From: Prochlorococcus marinus XMU1408
Lineage (GTDB): Bacteria > Cyanobacteriota > Cyanobacteriia > PCC-6307 > Cyanobiaceae
Assembly (NCBI RefSeq): GCF_003208055.1
Contig: NZ_QJUE01000005.1
Coordinates: forward strand, 186,001 to 250,000
DNA: 64,000 bases
Direction of reading: 5' to 3'
Shown: in pieces, positions 19,636-29,383 of the stretch
Position numbering within the stretch: position 1 is the stretch's first letter
Layout of the letters: each line of letters opens with the position of its first letter
Program-made: the position numbers and the translations under genes
Notes under the pieces: generated by a model
What the model saw: only the letters and a program-made list of their open reading frames with translations
Told to the model about the DNA's origin: nothing
Database searches by the model: none

Positions 19636-19709
19636 ATTAGGTTATAACTTTAGATGTTCAGGGTTACTTGAACAATCTTTTTATGTGAGCTTCAACCTAC
19701 AATCAAGTT

Positions 19710-20654
19710 TTGGAAAAACCTTTTGGATTTGTTGTCATAGATAAGCCTGCTGGGCTTACCTCACATGATTGCGTAAATAGACTGCGAAAAATATTTGGCA
19801 TAAAAAAAGTTGGTCATGGAGGGACTCTGGACCCCGCAGTTACGGGTGTCCTTCCAATAGCCATTGGTGATGCGACAAGATTAATCTCTTATTTAGAAGG
19901 CTCTAAAGCATATACAGGAATCATACAATTAGGAACATCAACTAACACCGATGATATGCAAGGCGAGATAATAGGATCCAAAAGTTGGCCCACAATTAGC
20001 AAGAATAAGTTAAATAATCTATTAGACACTTTTAGAGGTGAGATATTACAAAAGCCTCCCATATTTTCTAGTGTTCACTTAAAAGGAGAAAGAGCATATA
20101 AGAAAGCAAGAAGAGGGGAATCTTTTGAGTTAGATCCTAAAAAAATTACTATAAATGACTTAAAGTTAATAAACTGGTCTCAAAATAAAGGTGAGTTAAA
20201 AGTTGACATTGACTGCTCAGCAGGAACATACATTAGATCCTTAGCAAGAGATATTGGATCTAAACTTGGTTGTGGTGCTTATTTAAAAATTTTACGCCGA
20301 ACAAAAGCTTATAGCTTTTATGAAAATCATTCAGTATTACTGCCTGAAAAATCAGAGTTTTACGCAGAAAATAATAAGCCAAAAATCCTCAATCCTAATC
20401 TTTTTTTTCAACATCTTCCTTCTTTCACATTAAGTTCTGAACAAGAAATTTTAAGCTGGCGCTCAGGAAGGAGTATAAAACTTTTGGATAATATTAAACG
20501 ATTAAATTTAGTAGATAAGAATGAAAAGGAAAATATTAAGTCTGGCAATAAAAAGGTATTAGTATTTGGACCAAATAAAAACATCGTAGGTATTGCAGAT
20601 TTAGAAAAAGATTTTGTAATTAAACCCAAAGTTGTATTTAATGCAATTGGATAG
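19710..20654 (+). CDS. truB: tRNA pseudouridine-55 synthase TruB
   Basis: Converts U55 to pseudouridine in the T-loop of tRNAs. The motif GHGGTLDPAVTGVLPIAIG places the catalytic aspartate at residue 41. DKPAGLTSHD near the N-terminus and CSAGTYIRSLARDIG also match the family. The 314-residue length is normal for a bacterial TruB with a small C-terminal domain. The start at 19710 is a TTG immediately preceding GAAAAACC; no ATG is available nearby. Confidence 0.95.
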   Translation: MEKPFGFVVIDKPAGLTSHDCVNRLRKIFGIKKVGHGGTLDPAVTGVLPIAIGDATRLISYLEGSKAYTGIIQLGTSTNTDDMQGEIIGSKSWPTISKNKLNNLLDTFRGEILQKPPIFSSVHLKGERAYKKARRGESFELDPKKITINDLKLINWSQNKGELKVDIDCSAGTYIRSLARDIGSKLGCGAYLKILRRTKAYSFYENHSVLLPEKSEFYAENNKPKILNPNLFFQHLPSFTLSSEQEILSWRSGRSIKLLDNIKRLNLVDKNEKENIKSGNKKVLVFGPNKNIVGIADLEKDFVIKPKVVFNAIG

Positions 20655-20707
20655 AGGCTCAAAATACCTAAAGAAAAGAATAAGAAACTAAAGTTATTTA
20701 ATTATTT

Positions 20708-21961
20708 TTAATAGGCTTTTATTTGTACTCCATTATAATAATGTTTTAGAATCTTACGAAAACTTGAACCTCTTTCTGCCATTGCTTTGGCACCCCATTG
20801 ACTCATTCCTACCCCATGACCTGCGCCATAACCCTTAACCAATAAAAAATAATCTTCTGGTACTTTTGGAAGAGGAAAGGGTGCTAAATTAGAAGTTATT
20901 CCATTATATAAACTAAAATTATTTTTATTATTAAGATAATTCATTCCATCCAAATTATCATCTTTACTTTTTTGATTAAATTTCAAATCGACCTCAAACT
21001 TATTACTAAGTAATTTTAATTTTTGTCTTAAGCTTTTACCAGATATATTTTTATTTCCATAGGGTCCATGAAGTCTAACCTTTAAAACTCTATCAGTATT
21101 ACTTTTTTTTATAACTTGAATACTATTTAATCCACCCAAATCGGTAAACAGGCTATCCAGTTCTGAAGAAGTAATTTTTTTGGACCATTTATATTTTTCA
21201 CTTTTTTGATCATAATCAACGACACTTCTTAAGTAAGGCAATTGATACTTCCAGACTTGACCACTATTTTCAGTCCTACCACCAGAACTACTATGAAAAA
21301 CTGCTTCTATGAGTTTGTTCTCATAAAACAAAGCAAGTCTTCTTGTGCTTTTAACTGCCCTATTTATTTTGGGTGTTTCAGCTTCTAATCCTAAATAAAC
21401 TTGACTAGCTTGAGTTGAATGAATATCAAACAATTTATTTTTACCTAAAAGTTTTAAAGCATAGGTTCTAGCAGCTATTGCTTGAGCTTGAAGTGCTGCA
21501 AGTGGAAATTCTTTAGGCATTTCACTACCAACAACACTTTTTAAATATTTCTCTAATTTTAGATAATTTATTACTTGCAACTTTTGATCATTTAATAAAA
21601 CTGTTAATCCTCCAGCATATCTTCTATTTTTATACCAAATTCCACGTTTATCATTATTTTCAATAGTTAAATTAAAACTTTTAGGTAATTCAAACCATGA
21701 ATCTAAATTATTATTAATAGAATAATAGATTTTTCCATTCCTATAAATTATATCTATAGATTTAATACTTCTTGGTCTAGGAGATATCCCTTTAACTAAA
21801 ATAGATTTGAGACCATCTGCTCTAAATCTTGCCTTATTTTCTTGACTAATTAAGACCCGCATTACCGGCTCATTAGCCGCAGTTGCCTTTAATGGAAAGA
21901 AGAAAAATATAACTACAAAGATTATGGCCCATCCCGTCTTACTTTTAGGTGATGTGCTCAC
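20708..21961 (-). CDS. SpoIID/LytB-domain exported protein
   Basis: A 417-residue protein with an N-terminal hydrophobic segment (residues ~9-29, ending near ATAANE) that looks like a signal peptide or anchor. The SpoIID domain shows VVGSEMPKEFPLAALQAQAI followed by AARTYAL, and the C-terminal hallmark GYGAGHGVGMSQWGAKAMAERG. In Bacillus the family includes a lytic transglycosylase that strips peptidoglycan. A cell-wall role in cyanobacteria is inferred. It is divergent from the RNase Z gene. Confidence 0.88.
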   Translation of the reverse strand: MSTSPKSKTGWAIIFVVIFFFFPLKATAANEPVMRVLISQENKARFRADGLKSILVKGISPRPRSIKSIDIIYRNGKIYYSINNNLDSWFELPKSFNLTIENNDKRGIWYKNRRYAGGLTVLLNDQKLQVINYLKLEKYLKSVVGSEMPKEFPLAALQAQAIAARTYALKLLGKNKLFDIHSTQASQVYLGLEAETPKINRAVKSTRRLALFYENKLIEAVFHSSSGGRTENSGQVWKYQLPYLRSVVDYDQKSEKYKWSKKITSSELDSLFTDLGGLNSIQVIKKSNTDRVLKVRLHGPYGNKNISGKSLRQKLKLLSNKFEVDLKFNQKSKDDNLDGMNYLNNKNNFSLYNGITSNLAPFPLPKVPEDYFLLVKGYGAGHGVGMSQWGAKAMAERGSSFRKILKHYYNGVQIKAY

Positions 21962-22059
21962 AATAAAAATTGAATTTAGGTACTAATTCTGACTATAAGA
22001 AAGAAGATCTACCAGTGGTCAAAGCTATGAATGGCACCATGTCTTAACAAGGAGAAAAC

Positions 22060-23016
22060 TTGCAAGTAACTTTTCTAGGAACAAGCTCAGGTGTTCCAAC
22101 TCTAACTAGAAACGTATCAGCGATGGTACTAAAGCCTCCACAAAGATCAGATTTGTGGTTGTTTGACTGTGGGGAAGGGACTCAACATCAGTTCATCAGA
22201 AGCAATCTTAAGTTATCTCAAATAAAAAAGATATTCATAACTCACATGCATGGTGATCATATTTATGGCCTACCAGGACTTCTAGCAAGTATTGGCTTGG
22301 CTGGAAGCAGCTCCGGAATTGAGCTTTATGGACCAGCCCCTCTTAAAAATTTTATTGATGCTTGCTTGTACAACAGTTCAAGTAGATTGGCTTATTCTTT
22401 AAAGTTCAATACAGTTGAAAACGCAGCAATAGAAAAGAAAATTTTATTTGAAGATTCAGATTTAGAAGTCAAAACAGCTTCACTAAAGCATCGAATCCCC
22501 TCTTTTGCGTACAGAGTAGATCAGAAATCCAGGCCAGGCAGATTCAATATAGACAAGGCGAAATCACACAAAATACCTCCTGGGCCCGTATATGCCGCAT
22601 TACAAAGAGGAGAAGAAGTTCGATTAGAGGATGGACGTATTTTTTCTGGGAAAGATTTTTGCGGACCTCCTAGGCCTGGGACTAGCATTGTTTATTGCAC
22701 AGATACTGTCTATACAGAAACCGCAATTGAAATTTCTAGAGAAGCCGATTTATTGATTCATGAAGCTACTTATGCTTATCAAGAAACCGATATGGCTTAT
22801 CAACGCGGCCATTCAACTGCCACCATGGCGGCTCAAATTGCTGAAAAAGCAAACGTAAATCAATTAATTTTGACTCATTTGAGTCCGAGATATACCCCTA
22901 TGAATGAAACAAGTCCTAATGATTTGCTTAATGAAGCAAAAGCAATTTTTCCAAATACCCAGTTGGCGAAAGACTTTTTACAAATTGAGGTAAAAAAACG
23001 CTGCAACAGTTCTTGA
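22060..23016 (+). CDS. rnz: Ribonuclease Z
   Basis: Metallo-beta-lactamase endonuclease that trims the 3' end of tRNA precursors. The zinc motif HMHGDH is at residues 62-67. [16 protein letters not shown], the HEATY region and [14 protein letters not shown] supply further ligands and the PxKxRN-type region. The start is TTG 22060, supported by a Shine-Dalgarno GGAG at 22051-22054. The upstream in-region ATGs at 22028 and 22040 run into a stop within a few codons. Confidence 0.95.
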   Translation: MQVTFLGTSSGVPTLTRNVSAMVLKPPQRSDLWLFDCGEGTQHQFIRSNLKLSQIKKIFITHMHGDHIYGLPGLLASIGLAGSSSGIELYGPAPLKNFIDACLYNSSSRLAYSLKFNTVENAAIEKKILFEDSDLEVKTASLKHRIPSFAYRVDQKSRPGRFNIDKAKSHKIPPGPVYAALQRGEEVRLEDGRIFSGKDFCGPPRPGTSIVYCTDTVYTETAIEISREADLLIHEATYAYQETDMAYQRGHSTATMAAQIAEKANVNQLILTHLSPRYTPMNETSPNDLLNEAKAIFPNTQLAKDFLQIEVKKRCNSS

Positions 23017-23091
23017 TCCCTTTGCCTATGAAATGCCACTACATGAAACAATGGTCGAGTTTGGTGCTTCCGTCAATCGCTGGCGTTATTA

Positions 23092-23640
23092 ATGGACTCT
23101 CTTATTTCTTCTCTTAAACGGTCCCTTACAAGACTCTTTGTTTTGATACCTGTGCTTGTAAGTCTCAGTATTACTCCTCTTTCTGTAAGTGCCCTGTATC
23201 CCAGCGACCCTTCTTCTGTAGAGGCCTTAGATACAAGCTTGGCTGGTCAGGACTTACAAAATACAGAGTATGTAAAGTACGACTTATCAGGAAAAGATCT
23301 TGGTGGGGCGAATTTCACTGGGGCTTATTTCAGTGTCTCAAGTTTGAAGGGCTCTGATCTAACAGGTGCAAACATGACCAATGTTATTGCCTATGCAACA
23401 AGGTTTGACAATGCAAACCTTACCAATGTCAATCTCACAGGTGCAGAATTACTAAAAAGTATTTTTGATGGTGCGACCATTGATGGTGCTGACTTTACTG
23501 ATGCTGTATTAGATAGAAGTCAACAAAAAAATCTATGTAAAGTAGCTACTGGTAACACAGCCGATAGTCTTGGTTGTAGCACTACAGCTGCCGGATATGT
23601 TCCTGCAACCAAAGGACAAGGTTTCAATCCAGGTACATAA
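23092..23640 (+). CDS. Lumenal pentapeptide-repeat protein
   Basis: A 182-residue protein with an N-terminal signal peptide (residues ~1-35, SLSITPLSVSALYPS). Tandem pentapeptide repeats of the A(D/N)LXX type follow, such as LGGANFTGAYF, LTGANMTNV, ANLTNVNLTGAELL and GADFTDAVLD. These form a right-handed quadrilateral beta-helix. Two cysteines (CKVATGNTADSLGC) near the end could form a disulfide. It resembles lumenal pentapeptide proteins of thylakoids, whose function is not settled. A strong bidirectional terminator follows at 23656-23698. Confidence 0.88.
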   Translation: MDSLISSLKRSLTRLFVLIPVLVSLSITPLSVSALYPSDPSSVEALDTSLAGQDLQNTEYVKYDLSGKDLGGANFTGAYFSVSSLKGSDLTGANMTNVIAYATRFDNANLTNVNLTGAELLKSIFDGATIDGADFTDAVLDRSQQKNLCKVATGNTADSLGCSTTAAGYVPATKGQGFNPGT

Positions 23641-23655
23641 ATTTAGCTAAAATTT

Positions 23656-23698
23656 ATTAACCAAAAAAAAGGGCCATAGGCCCTTTTTTTTTGGTTAA
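23656..23698. terminator. Bidirectional rho-independent terminator
   Basis: Near-perfect palindrome. The GGGCC/GGCCC core (GGGCCATAGGCCC) is flanked by an A-run on the left and a T-run on the right and extended by TTAACC/GGTTAA. It therefore carries a stem followed by T residues on both strands. It ends the pentapeptide gene from the left and the small membrane protein gene (23718-23909) from the right. Confidence 0.9.
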
Positions 23699-23717
23699 TT
23701 AAAGATCTAACTTGTGA

Positions 23718-23909
23718 TCACTTTGTGATAAGAAAGAAAGCTGCTGCCGCTCCTCCGACTGCAAACATTGGCAGCCCAACAAGCAAATGTGAGGTGCCAA
23801 ATCCAAAGCCTTTTTGGCGCAATATAAAATAGCCAACCCCAGCAGCTCCAGCCGCCAAAGGAATAGCAGCAGTAGCCGCAGAAGCAACAGCGTGATAGTC
23901 GAAGTTCAT
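23718..23909 (-). CDS. Small hydrophobic conserved-type protein (63 aa)
   Basis: Mostly alanine/glycine-rich hydrophobic sequence with two predicted membrane helices (AIPLAAGAAGVGYFILRQ and HLLVGLPMFAVGGAAAAFFL) separated by a short KGFGFG loop. I do not recognise the family. It ends against a shared bidirectional terminator, which supports a real transcript on this strand. An overlapping frame (23699-23887) lacks this organisation and was rejected. Confidence 0.65.
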   Translation of the reverse strand: MNFDYHAVASAATAAIPLAAGAAGVGYFILRQKGFGFGTSHLLVGLPMFAVGGAAAAFFLITK

Positions 23910-24063
23910 CCCTGTGTTGAAATTTATTTAATTATAATTATCCTTCGAAAACTTAAAATTGAATGAACTTATGCCTGAAATGCTTAATATCTTCATCACT
24001 TTAAATCCAAAAAAAATTATTCAGTTGAATGAAAAAGGCAGAAAGACCTTCTAATTCTTGAAT

Positions 24064-24453
24064 TTATGCCAATTGAGGAGAAATATTTGAGCTATCTCTA
24101 GAACGTGGATGTTTGCTGTACCACCATTCCTGCATGCAGGAATCTAAACGTAGAGAAAATAAAGTCAGAATTGTTTTTGTTGGTTTCATCCCCGGTTGAA
24201 GAATCTCAACAGAATATGAAGGACATTTTTGTGCCGCGATATCAGCAACCAATCTTTTTCCTATTCTTCTCCAACTGGGCTCTTTGCTGTGCCAAGAGAG
24301 CCTGCAGCAAGGCCATGGCAACTCTTCACGATCATATAAACGACAACAAGGTCCTATCACCCTAAAACTAAATTGGCCACCAATACTTGAATGAATAGAG
24401 CCATGATCCATAAGACTTTGAACTCCCTCTTTTGGCAAAATTGCTGAAATCAA
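24064..24453 (-). CDS. Hypothetical cysteine-containing protein (129 aa)
   Basis: A compact protein with many conserved-looking aromatic and cysteine positions: VIGPCCRLYDREELPWPCC, LSWHSKEPSWRRIGKRL and CPSYSVEILQPGMKPTK. It has no signal peptide or membrane helix. The composition is typical of a folded protein and unlike the shadow frame on the opposite strand. The double-cysteine pairs could bind metal, but this is inference. It is upstream of nothing on the same strand within 100 bp. Function is unknown. Confidence 0.65.
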   Translation of the reverse strand: MISAILPKEGVQSLMDHGSIHSSIGGQFSFRVIGPCCRLYDREELPWPCCRLSWHSKEPSWRRIGKRLVADIAAQKCPSYSVEILQPGMKPTKTILTLFSLRLDSCMQEWWYSKHPRSRDSSNISPQLA

Positions 24454-24562
24454 TTAATTCTTAAATAATTTTTTTTGCGCCCGTAAGAACACAAACCAGA
24501 GGTTGGCGAAGAAGGAGATCTTTGGCAAGCAAAACGAGAACAATCTAGCGAAAAATTTAATA

Positions 24563-24862
24563 TCAATACATTTCTTCCTCGGCATGAGTTCTAATTGTGC
24601 AATCAGAAGTCGCATATGCCACACAAATCAAAATATAACCTTTTTTTATTTGGTCATCGTCCAAAAAACTTTGATCTTGTTGCTCAACCTCTCCTTTTTC
24701 TAATTTAGCAACACAACTTGAACAAGCTCCAGCCCTGCAAGAGAAAGGAAGCTCAATCTTTTGTTCAATTGCAGAATCAAGAATATATTTATCATCTGGA
24801 ATGTCAATAACTTCTTTAAGACCACTAAACTTATTAATAAAAGTGATCTTAAAAAATGACAT
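24563..24862 (-). CDS. Plant-type [2Fe-2S] ferredoxin
   Basis: A 99-residue electron carrier. The cluster-binding pattern [13 protein letters not shown] provides three cysteines with CX4CX2C spacing, and the fourth is in [13 protein letters not shown]. It is acidic overall. The N-terminal [21 protein letters not shown] matches the beta-grasp start. It is shorter in similarity to PetF than the main photosynthetic ferredoxins, so it may be an alternative isoform with another partner. It lies just downstream of prmA on the same strand. Confidence 0.9.
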   Translation of the reverse strand: MSFFKITFINKFSGLKEVIDIPDDKYILDSAIEQKIELPFSCRAGACSSCVAKLEKGEVEQQDQSFLDDDQIKKGYILICVAYATSDCTIRTHAEEEMY

Positions 24863-24898
24863 GAAGCGTAAGATTTGAAAAATTTAAAGTTTATTAAA

Positions 24899-25834
24899 TT
24901 AAGACAACTTTCGAGTTAAAGCCATCAAAGCCCATTGATCTTTTGTTTGAGTTTCAAGGACCTCCCATCCAAGAGGCAAAAAAAATTCTTGAATTTCTTT
25001 AATTTGTGCAATTAATAAACCTGACAAAATAACTTTACCTTGATGTCCAATAATTTTTTCAAAATCTGGACCCAATGATTTTATGACAGGTGCAAGAATA
25101 TTACACAGCATCAAATCAATTTTTGTTTTAGGGATATTCACCTCAAGTTCCTCAATAGAGCCAAGAGAAACATTAAGCAGATGTTTAGGAAAATCATTTA
25201 GATCTGCATTAATTTTAGTAGCCGATATTGCTAAACAATCCGTATCAACAGCATAAGTACTATTTGCTCCTAATTTCAATGCAGTTAAAGATAATATTCC
25301 GCTGCCACAACCCAAATCAGCAATTGTTTTACCCACTGGTGGATCATTATCCAATGCTTCAATACATAGCCGCGTGGATGGATGACTACCAGTGCCAAAA
25401 GCATAACCAGGATCTAAACGAATAATCTTGCGTCCTGAAAATTTTCCCGGAAGATCTAACCATGCTGGCAAAATTAAAATTGATTTTCCTACAGGATCAG
25501 GTTTCCAGCTTTTTTTCCATGTAGAGCTCCAATCTTCATCTTTTACTTGAACCCATTTGCAAACAGGCAAAGTTAATTCAAATGGTTCTGCCAAAGAGTT
25601 AAAAGATTGAACCAGATCATCTCGATCTTTAATTTTCCACTCATTTAATGGGAGCCATATAAATAAAATTTGGGAAAAATTGTTACCTGGCTCATGCTCA
25701 AAAGAGAATCTATGAATTTTTAAATTATTCAAAAGCCAATAAAAAGAATCTTCCAGTTCAAGTGGAATTTCTTGCTCCAAGCGCAACCAAGAAACCTGAG
25801 ATTTTTGCAGATCTATATCTTTTTCAATTAACAA
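24899..25834 (-). CDS. prmA: Ribosomal protein L11 methyltransferase
   Basis: Trimethylates lysines of ribosomal protein L11. The 311 residues contain the PrmA signature DPGYAFGTGSHPSTRLCIEAL, the SAM motif IADLGCGSGILSLTALKLGA and NILAPVIKSLGPDF. The start is ATG 25834, directly after the serA stop (one base between), so it is probably in one transcript with serA. Confidence 0.94.
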   Translation of the reverse strand: MLIEKDIDLQKSQVSWLRLEQEIPLELEDSFYWLLNNLKIHRFSFEHEPGNNFSQILFIWLPLNEWKIKDRDDLVQSFNSLAEPFELTLPVCKWVQVKDEDWSSTWKKSWKPDPVGKSILILPAWLDLPGKFSGRKIIRLDPGYAFGTGSHPSTRLCIEALDNDPPVGKTIADLGCGSGILSLTALKLGANSTYAVDTDCLAISATKINADLNDFPKHLLNVSLGSIEELEVNIPKTKIDLMLCNILAPVIKSLGPDFEKIIGHQGKVILSGLLIAQIKEIQEFFLPLGWEVLETQTKDQWALMALTRKLS

Positions 25835-25835
25835 A

Positions 25836-27422
25836 TTATAAAGTCACCGAATGTGCTTCATTTATTCCTTGCATTGAAAGAATTGAGCCTAGCAACTCTG
25901 AAGGGATAGGATCATCGATGCTTAATACCATAACTGCTTCACCTCTAACAATCCTTCTACCAACTTGCATTGATGCAATATTCACATTGTGTTTTCCAAG
26001 AAGTGATCCTATCTGGCCAATAATTCCAGGCATATCCCTATGTCTGGTAAAAAGCATGTGCCTACTTGGTACAAAATTTATTGGATACTCATCAATACTT
26101 GTAATTCCAAGATCACCGTCCCCAAAAACAGTACCAGAAACACTGTGCCCTCCTTTGTCACTAAAACTATCTAACTGCAAAGAACCTCTAGCGAACTCTG
26201 GACTCAACTCATCCTTAATTTCTACAACATCAATGCCACGACCTTTTGCTTCTAATGATGCGTTGACATAATTAATTTTGTCTCCTAATGCACTCGTTAA
26301 CAATCCTTTCAATGTAGCAATAACTAAAGGCTGAGAAGGATGTTGAGCGAATTCTCCTTGCAAACGTACTTCTAATTTTTGAATCTGTCCACCTGATATT
26401 TGACTCACTAATAATCCTAGTGTTTCCGCAAGTTTTAAATGCGGTTTAAGACTATCCATTATTTCAGCACTTAGACCTGGAATGTTTACCGCACTACGAG
26501 CGGGCAAACCTAAAAGAACATCTCTAATTTGTTCAGCAACATCAATAGCTACATTTTGTTGTGCCTCAACAGTCGAAGCACCTAGATGTGGAGTAAGCAC
26601 TAAACCTTCTTTTACAGAGCGCAAGGGAGAGTTATCAGTCAAAGGTTCTTTTGCATATACATCTATCGCAGCACCTTTAATAACTTTTGCTTCCAATGCA
26701 CTTGCTAAATCATTTTCATTGATAATTCCGCCCCTCGCACAATTCACCAATCTTGCAGTTGGCTTCATTTTTCTTAGTAGATTTATATCTACTAAATTTT
26801 CTGTTTCAGAAGTCCTTGGGAGATGAAGAGTGACATAATCAGACTCTTTGAACAAATCCTCAATATCACTTAATCGAACTTGCATTTGCTGTGCTCTTTC
26901 AATAGAGACAAAAGGATCAAATCCAATCACTTCCATCCCCATTGCATTTGCAACCTTTGCGACATGAGATCCAATCTTGCCAAGTCCAACTACTCCTAAT
27001 ATTTTTTTATAAAGCTCGTTTCCTACATATTTCTTTCTATCCCAAGAGCCAGAAAACATACTTGCGTGTGCTTGAGGGATATTTCTGGATAATGCAAGAA
27101 TCATTGCTAAAGCATGTTCTGCTGCTGCAATAGTGTTTCCCCCGGGGGAATTAACCACTAATACACCCTTCCGAGTTGCAGCTGGCACATCGACATTGTC
27201 GACGCCAACTCCTGCTCTACCAATAATTCTTAATTTCTTGGCCTCAGCAATAACTTCTGAAGTAACTTGAGTCCCTGAACGGATCATTAATCCGTCATAA
27301 TCACTGATAATATTCTTTAATTGATCTATTGAAAGACCTAATTTTTGGTCAACCTGAGCAACCTGAGTAAGAATATCTAAACCTGCTTGATCAATGGGAT
27401 CAGAAACAAGAACTTTCGTCAT
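25836..27422 (-). CDS. serA: D-3-phosphoglycerate dehydrogenase
   Basis: First step of serine synthesis. The 528-residue long form comprises a catalytic domain, a NAD-binding domain (VVGLGKIGSHVAKVANAMGM), an intervening ASB-like domain and a C-terminal ACT domain (RHRDMPGIIGQIGSLLGKHN) for serine feedback. The catalytic Arg/Glu/His set is around NCARGGIINENDL and VLTPHLGASTVEAQ. The start is ATG 27422. Confidence 0.96.
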   Translation of the reverse strand: MTKVLVSDPIDQAGLDILTQVAQVDQKLGLSIDQLKNIISDYDGLMIRSGTQVTSEVIAEAKKLRIIGRAGVGVDNVDVPAATRKGVLVVNSPGGNTIAAAEHALAMILALSRNIPQAHASMFSGSWDRKKYVGNELYKKILGVVGLGKIGSHVAKVANAMGMEVIGFDPFVSIERAQQMQVRLSDIEDLFKESDYVTLHLPRTSETENLVDINLLRKMKPTARLVNCARGGIINENDLASALEAKVIKGAAIDVYAKEPLTDNSPLRSVKEGLVLTPHLGASTVEAQQNVAIDVAEQIRDVLLGLPARSAVNIPGLSAEIMDSLKPHLKLAETLGLLVSQISGGQIQKLEVRLQGEFAQHPSQPLVIATLKGLLTSALGDKINYVNASLEAKGRGIDVVEIKDELSPEFARGSLQLDSFSDKGGHSVSGTVFGDGDLGITSIDEYPINFVPSRHMLFTRHRDMPGIIGQIGSLLGKHNVNIASMQVGRRIVRGEAVMVLSIDDPIPSELLGSILSMQGINEAHSVTL

Positions 27423-27528
27423 TAAAGGCGAGAAACGTGCCGATCTATGAACTTTAGTGATCTATTTGCCGCTGACCAGATTTATGTTGAGCAGGATTGA
27501 AAATCCAAACATTTCAAGGAGCTAATTC

Positions 27529-28095
27529 GTGTCCACATGCGTAATCGTCTTAAAGGGAAAGCTACCAGCTCGAGAGCTAGTACTCAAATTAAAAGAGGCT
27601 CAAACACCTATCCTGAATTGCGATCTTATAGAGCCATTGAAAAACGAAAAGGAATCTAAGAATCTAAATCTGGAGCCCTCTGAGGAAATATTTATTAATG
27701 AAGCAAATTTTAATAGTATCAAGCTTTTGAATCCAACTCTTGCTCGAAAGGATCGCCAAAAAACATTAGCAATATGGTTAGTCCCCTTTGGTTTTATTGC
27801 AGGATTAAGCTTTTCTCAAATGACAGAGCTGAAAACATTTTCCGACATGGGGTTTCCAAATCAATTCGAAAAACTTTTAGGTGGCCTAGTAGGAATGATT
27901 TCAGGATGGTTAGGAAGTTTTTTTTCAGCAGGAGGCATAAACCAAGACATTGATGATGATTTAAGAGCCCTACGAAAAAAAAGTGAGCAAGGTTTTTGGC
28001 TATTAATTCTTGAATTACCTATAGAAATAGAACTGCCATGGAAAACCCTGAAAGAAGCAGATAGCCTAGAAATCATAACGATAGATAAAGAATAG
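27529..28095 (+). CDS. Conserved hypothetical membrane protein (188 aa)
   Basis: The N-terminal ~75 residues are soluble. Two hydrophobic stretches follow (TLAIWLVPFGFIAGLSFSQM and LLGGLVGMISGWLGSFFSAG), then a soluble tail with FWLLILELPIEIELPW. I see no enzymatic motif. GTG 27529 (GTGTCCACATGCG) is the start, preceded by AGGAGC at 27517-27522, a good ribosome-binding site. It is divergent from serA. Function is unknown. Confidence 0.8.
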   Translation: MSTCVIVLKGKLPARELVLKLKEAQTPILNCDLIEPLKNEKESKNLNLEPSEEIFINEANFNSIKLLNPTLARKDRQKTLAIWLVPFGFIAGLSFSQMTELKTFSDMGFPNQFEKLLGGLVGMISGWLGSFFSAGGINQDIDDDLRALRKKSEQGFWLLILELPIEIELPWKTLKEADSLEIITIDKE

Positions 28096-28243
28096 TGCTA
28101 ATTTAAAAAATATTTAAAAGGAAAAAGTCAAACAAAGTTCTTAATAGTACAAATTAAATATTGAATTTTGTTCCTCAAATAAAGAGGAAATTAAAAAAGT
28201 CGATACTACTCAAAGATTAAACAAGAAACTTCAATCTTTTTTC

Positions 28244-29032
28244 ATGCACCTTCCAAAAGAAAAGATTTTATTTAATAGCCCTTTTCGCAAAGAATTAGAG
28301 ATTTTGATTGAATATGCAGAAAAAGCACTAACCAAAAGGCAAGCTATATGGTCACCTTTTGTTTCAGCACAATTAATAGAGGAAGTTAAAAATAAATTTC
28401 ATAATTTAAATGACATAACTTGTTCATTCAACGGAGGGTTTCCAAGCGCTGAGCGTCAAAAAATATGTTTTGTGAGATCTGAAGCACCTAATAATTCTTC
28501 ACCTACAGATATTCCAATAAAAGGTATTTACATAAAAGGAAATTTTCTTTTTGATAGAGCCAAGCCAAATGATTTTAGAAATGTATTAAAAGAACTTGGT
28601 TTAGATGAAGATGAAATTGGAGATATTTGGTTAATTAGAGATAGAGGAGCTCAAGCTATTTGTTCGCAAAAAGGTGCAAATTTAATGCATGAAAAAACTG
28701 GGAAATTAAGAGAAGTCACCATAAAGATAGATTTTCTAGATATTCGCGAAATGGAGATACCCTTTACTAGAGCAGCAAAAACAATTAATACCGTTGAAGC
28801 CTCCACAAGAATTGATGCCATAGCATCTGCAGGGTTTGGGCTGTCAAGATCAAAAATAACAACTCAAATCAAGCAAGGCTGCTTAAGACTTAACTGGAGA
28901 TTAAATTATCAGCCCAGTAAATTAGTAAATATTGGAGACCTAATTCATTTGGAAAAAAAAGGTTCGCTTAAAATTTTAGATATCGACAAAACAAAAAAAG
29001 AACGTTGGAGAATCAAATTACTAAGGCAATGA
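28244..29032 (+). CDS. Photosystem II S4-domain RNA-binding protein (YlmH-like)
   Basis: A 262-residue protein. The N-terminal YlmH-type region contains FNGGFPSAERQKICFVRSE. The C-terminal S4 RNA-binding domain (ASTRIDAIASAGFGLSRSKI, then GCLRLNW and KLVNIGDLIHLEKKG) spans about residues 185-262. Cyanobacterial members are annotated as photosystem II S4 domain proteins; the actual RNA target is not known to me. The start is ATG 28244. The gene is upstream of tRNA-Val on the same strand. Confidence 0.87.
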   Translation: MHLPKEKILFNSPFRKELEILIEYAEKALTKRQAIWSPFVSAQLIEEVKNKFHNLNDITCSFNGGFPSAERQKICFVRSEAPNNSSPTDIPIKGIYIKGNFLFDRAKPNDFRNVLKELGLDEDEIGDIWLIRDRGAQAICSQKGANLMHEKTGKLREVTIKIDFLDIREMEIPFTRAAKTINTVEASTRIDAIASAGFGLSRSKITTQIKQGCLRLNWRLNYQPSKLVNIGDLIHLEKKGSLKILDIDKTKKERWRIKLLRQ

Positions 29033-29099
29033 TTAAAAGGCCGATTGCCTGCTAACTTCATTTAAGGGAATTCATAGTTCAGTTCCAAATTGATTTATT

Positions 29100-29171
29100 G
29101 GGCGATTAGCTCAGAGGTAGAGCACTACCTTGACACGGTAGGAGTCACTGGTTCGATTCCAGTATCGCCCA
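29100..29171 (+). tRNA. trnV: tRNA-Val (GAC)
   Basis: A cloverleaf is visible. Acceptor stem GGGCGAT (29100-29106) pairs with ATCGCCC (29164-29170), with discriminator A at 29171. The D-arm is TAGCTCAGAGGTAGAGC. The anticodon stem CTACC/GGTAG encloses loop TTGACAC, so the anticodon is GAC. The T-arm is CTGGTTCGATTCCAG. CCA is not encoded. It is a complete 72-nt gene on the plus strand. Confidence 0.97.
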
Positions 29172-29236
29172 TTATAAAGTTCAAGATCGCTTGGATTGAA
29201 ATATTAACAAGCAATAGGGAAAGATTTAAAAAGCAT

Positions 29237-29383
29237 TTACCTATCAAACATTTGATGAAGCTCAACCCATCTAATTTCACTCTCACTATTCTCGGTTAAA
29301 TCAATGAAAGAATAATCAGCATGGCTTGATTCCTTAATTCCTTTTTGTTCTAACTTTTGACTAACCTCGACGTTTGCAGGCAT
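29237..29383 (-). CDS. Small hypothetical protein (48 aa)
   Basis: Open frame from ATG 29383 to TAA, beginning MPANVEVSQKLEQKGIKESS and continuing through FIDLTENSESEIRWVELHQ to DR. The composition is acidic and helical with no membrane segment, and it reads like a real small soluble protein, not random AT-rich sequence. It lies antisense-convergent to tRNA-Val. I do not recognise a family. No clear Shine-Dalgarno is seen, which is common in this genome. Confidence 0.55.
   Translation of the reverse strand: MPANVEVSQKLEQKGIKESSHADYSFIDLTENSESEIRWVELHQMFDR

Noticed and set aside
23699-23887. Overlapping Leu-rich frame at 23699-23887
   Set aside because: Different frame of the 63-aa gene with low-complexity Leu/Arg content; the chosen frame has regular helices.
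29090-29299. Plus-strand 69-codon frame over tRNA-Val
   Set aside because: It runs through the tRNA and has no plausible protein composition.
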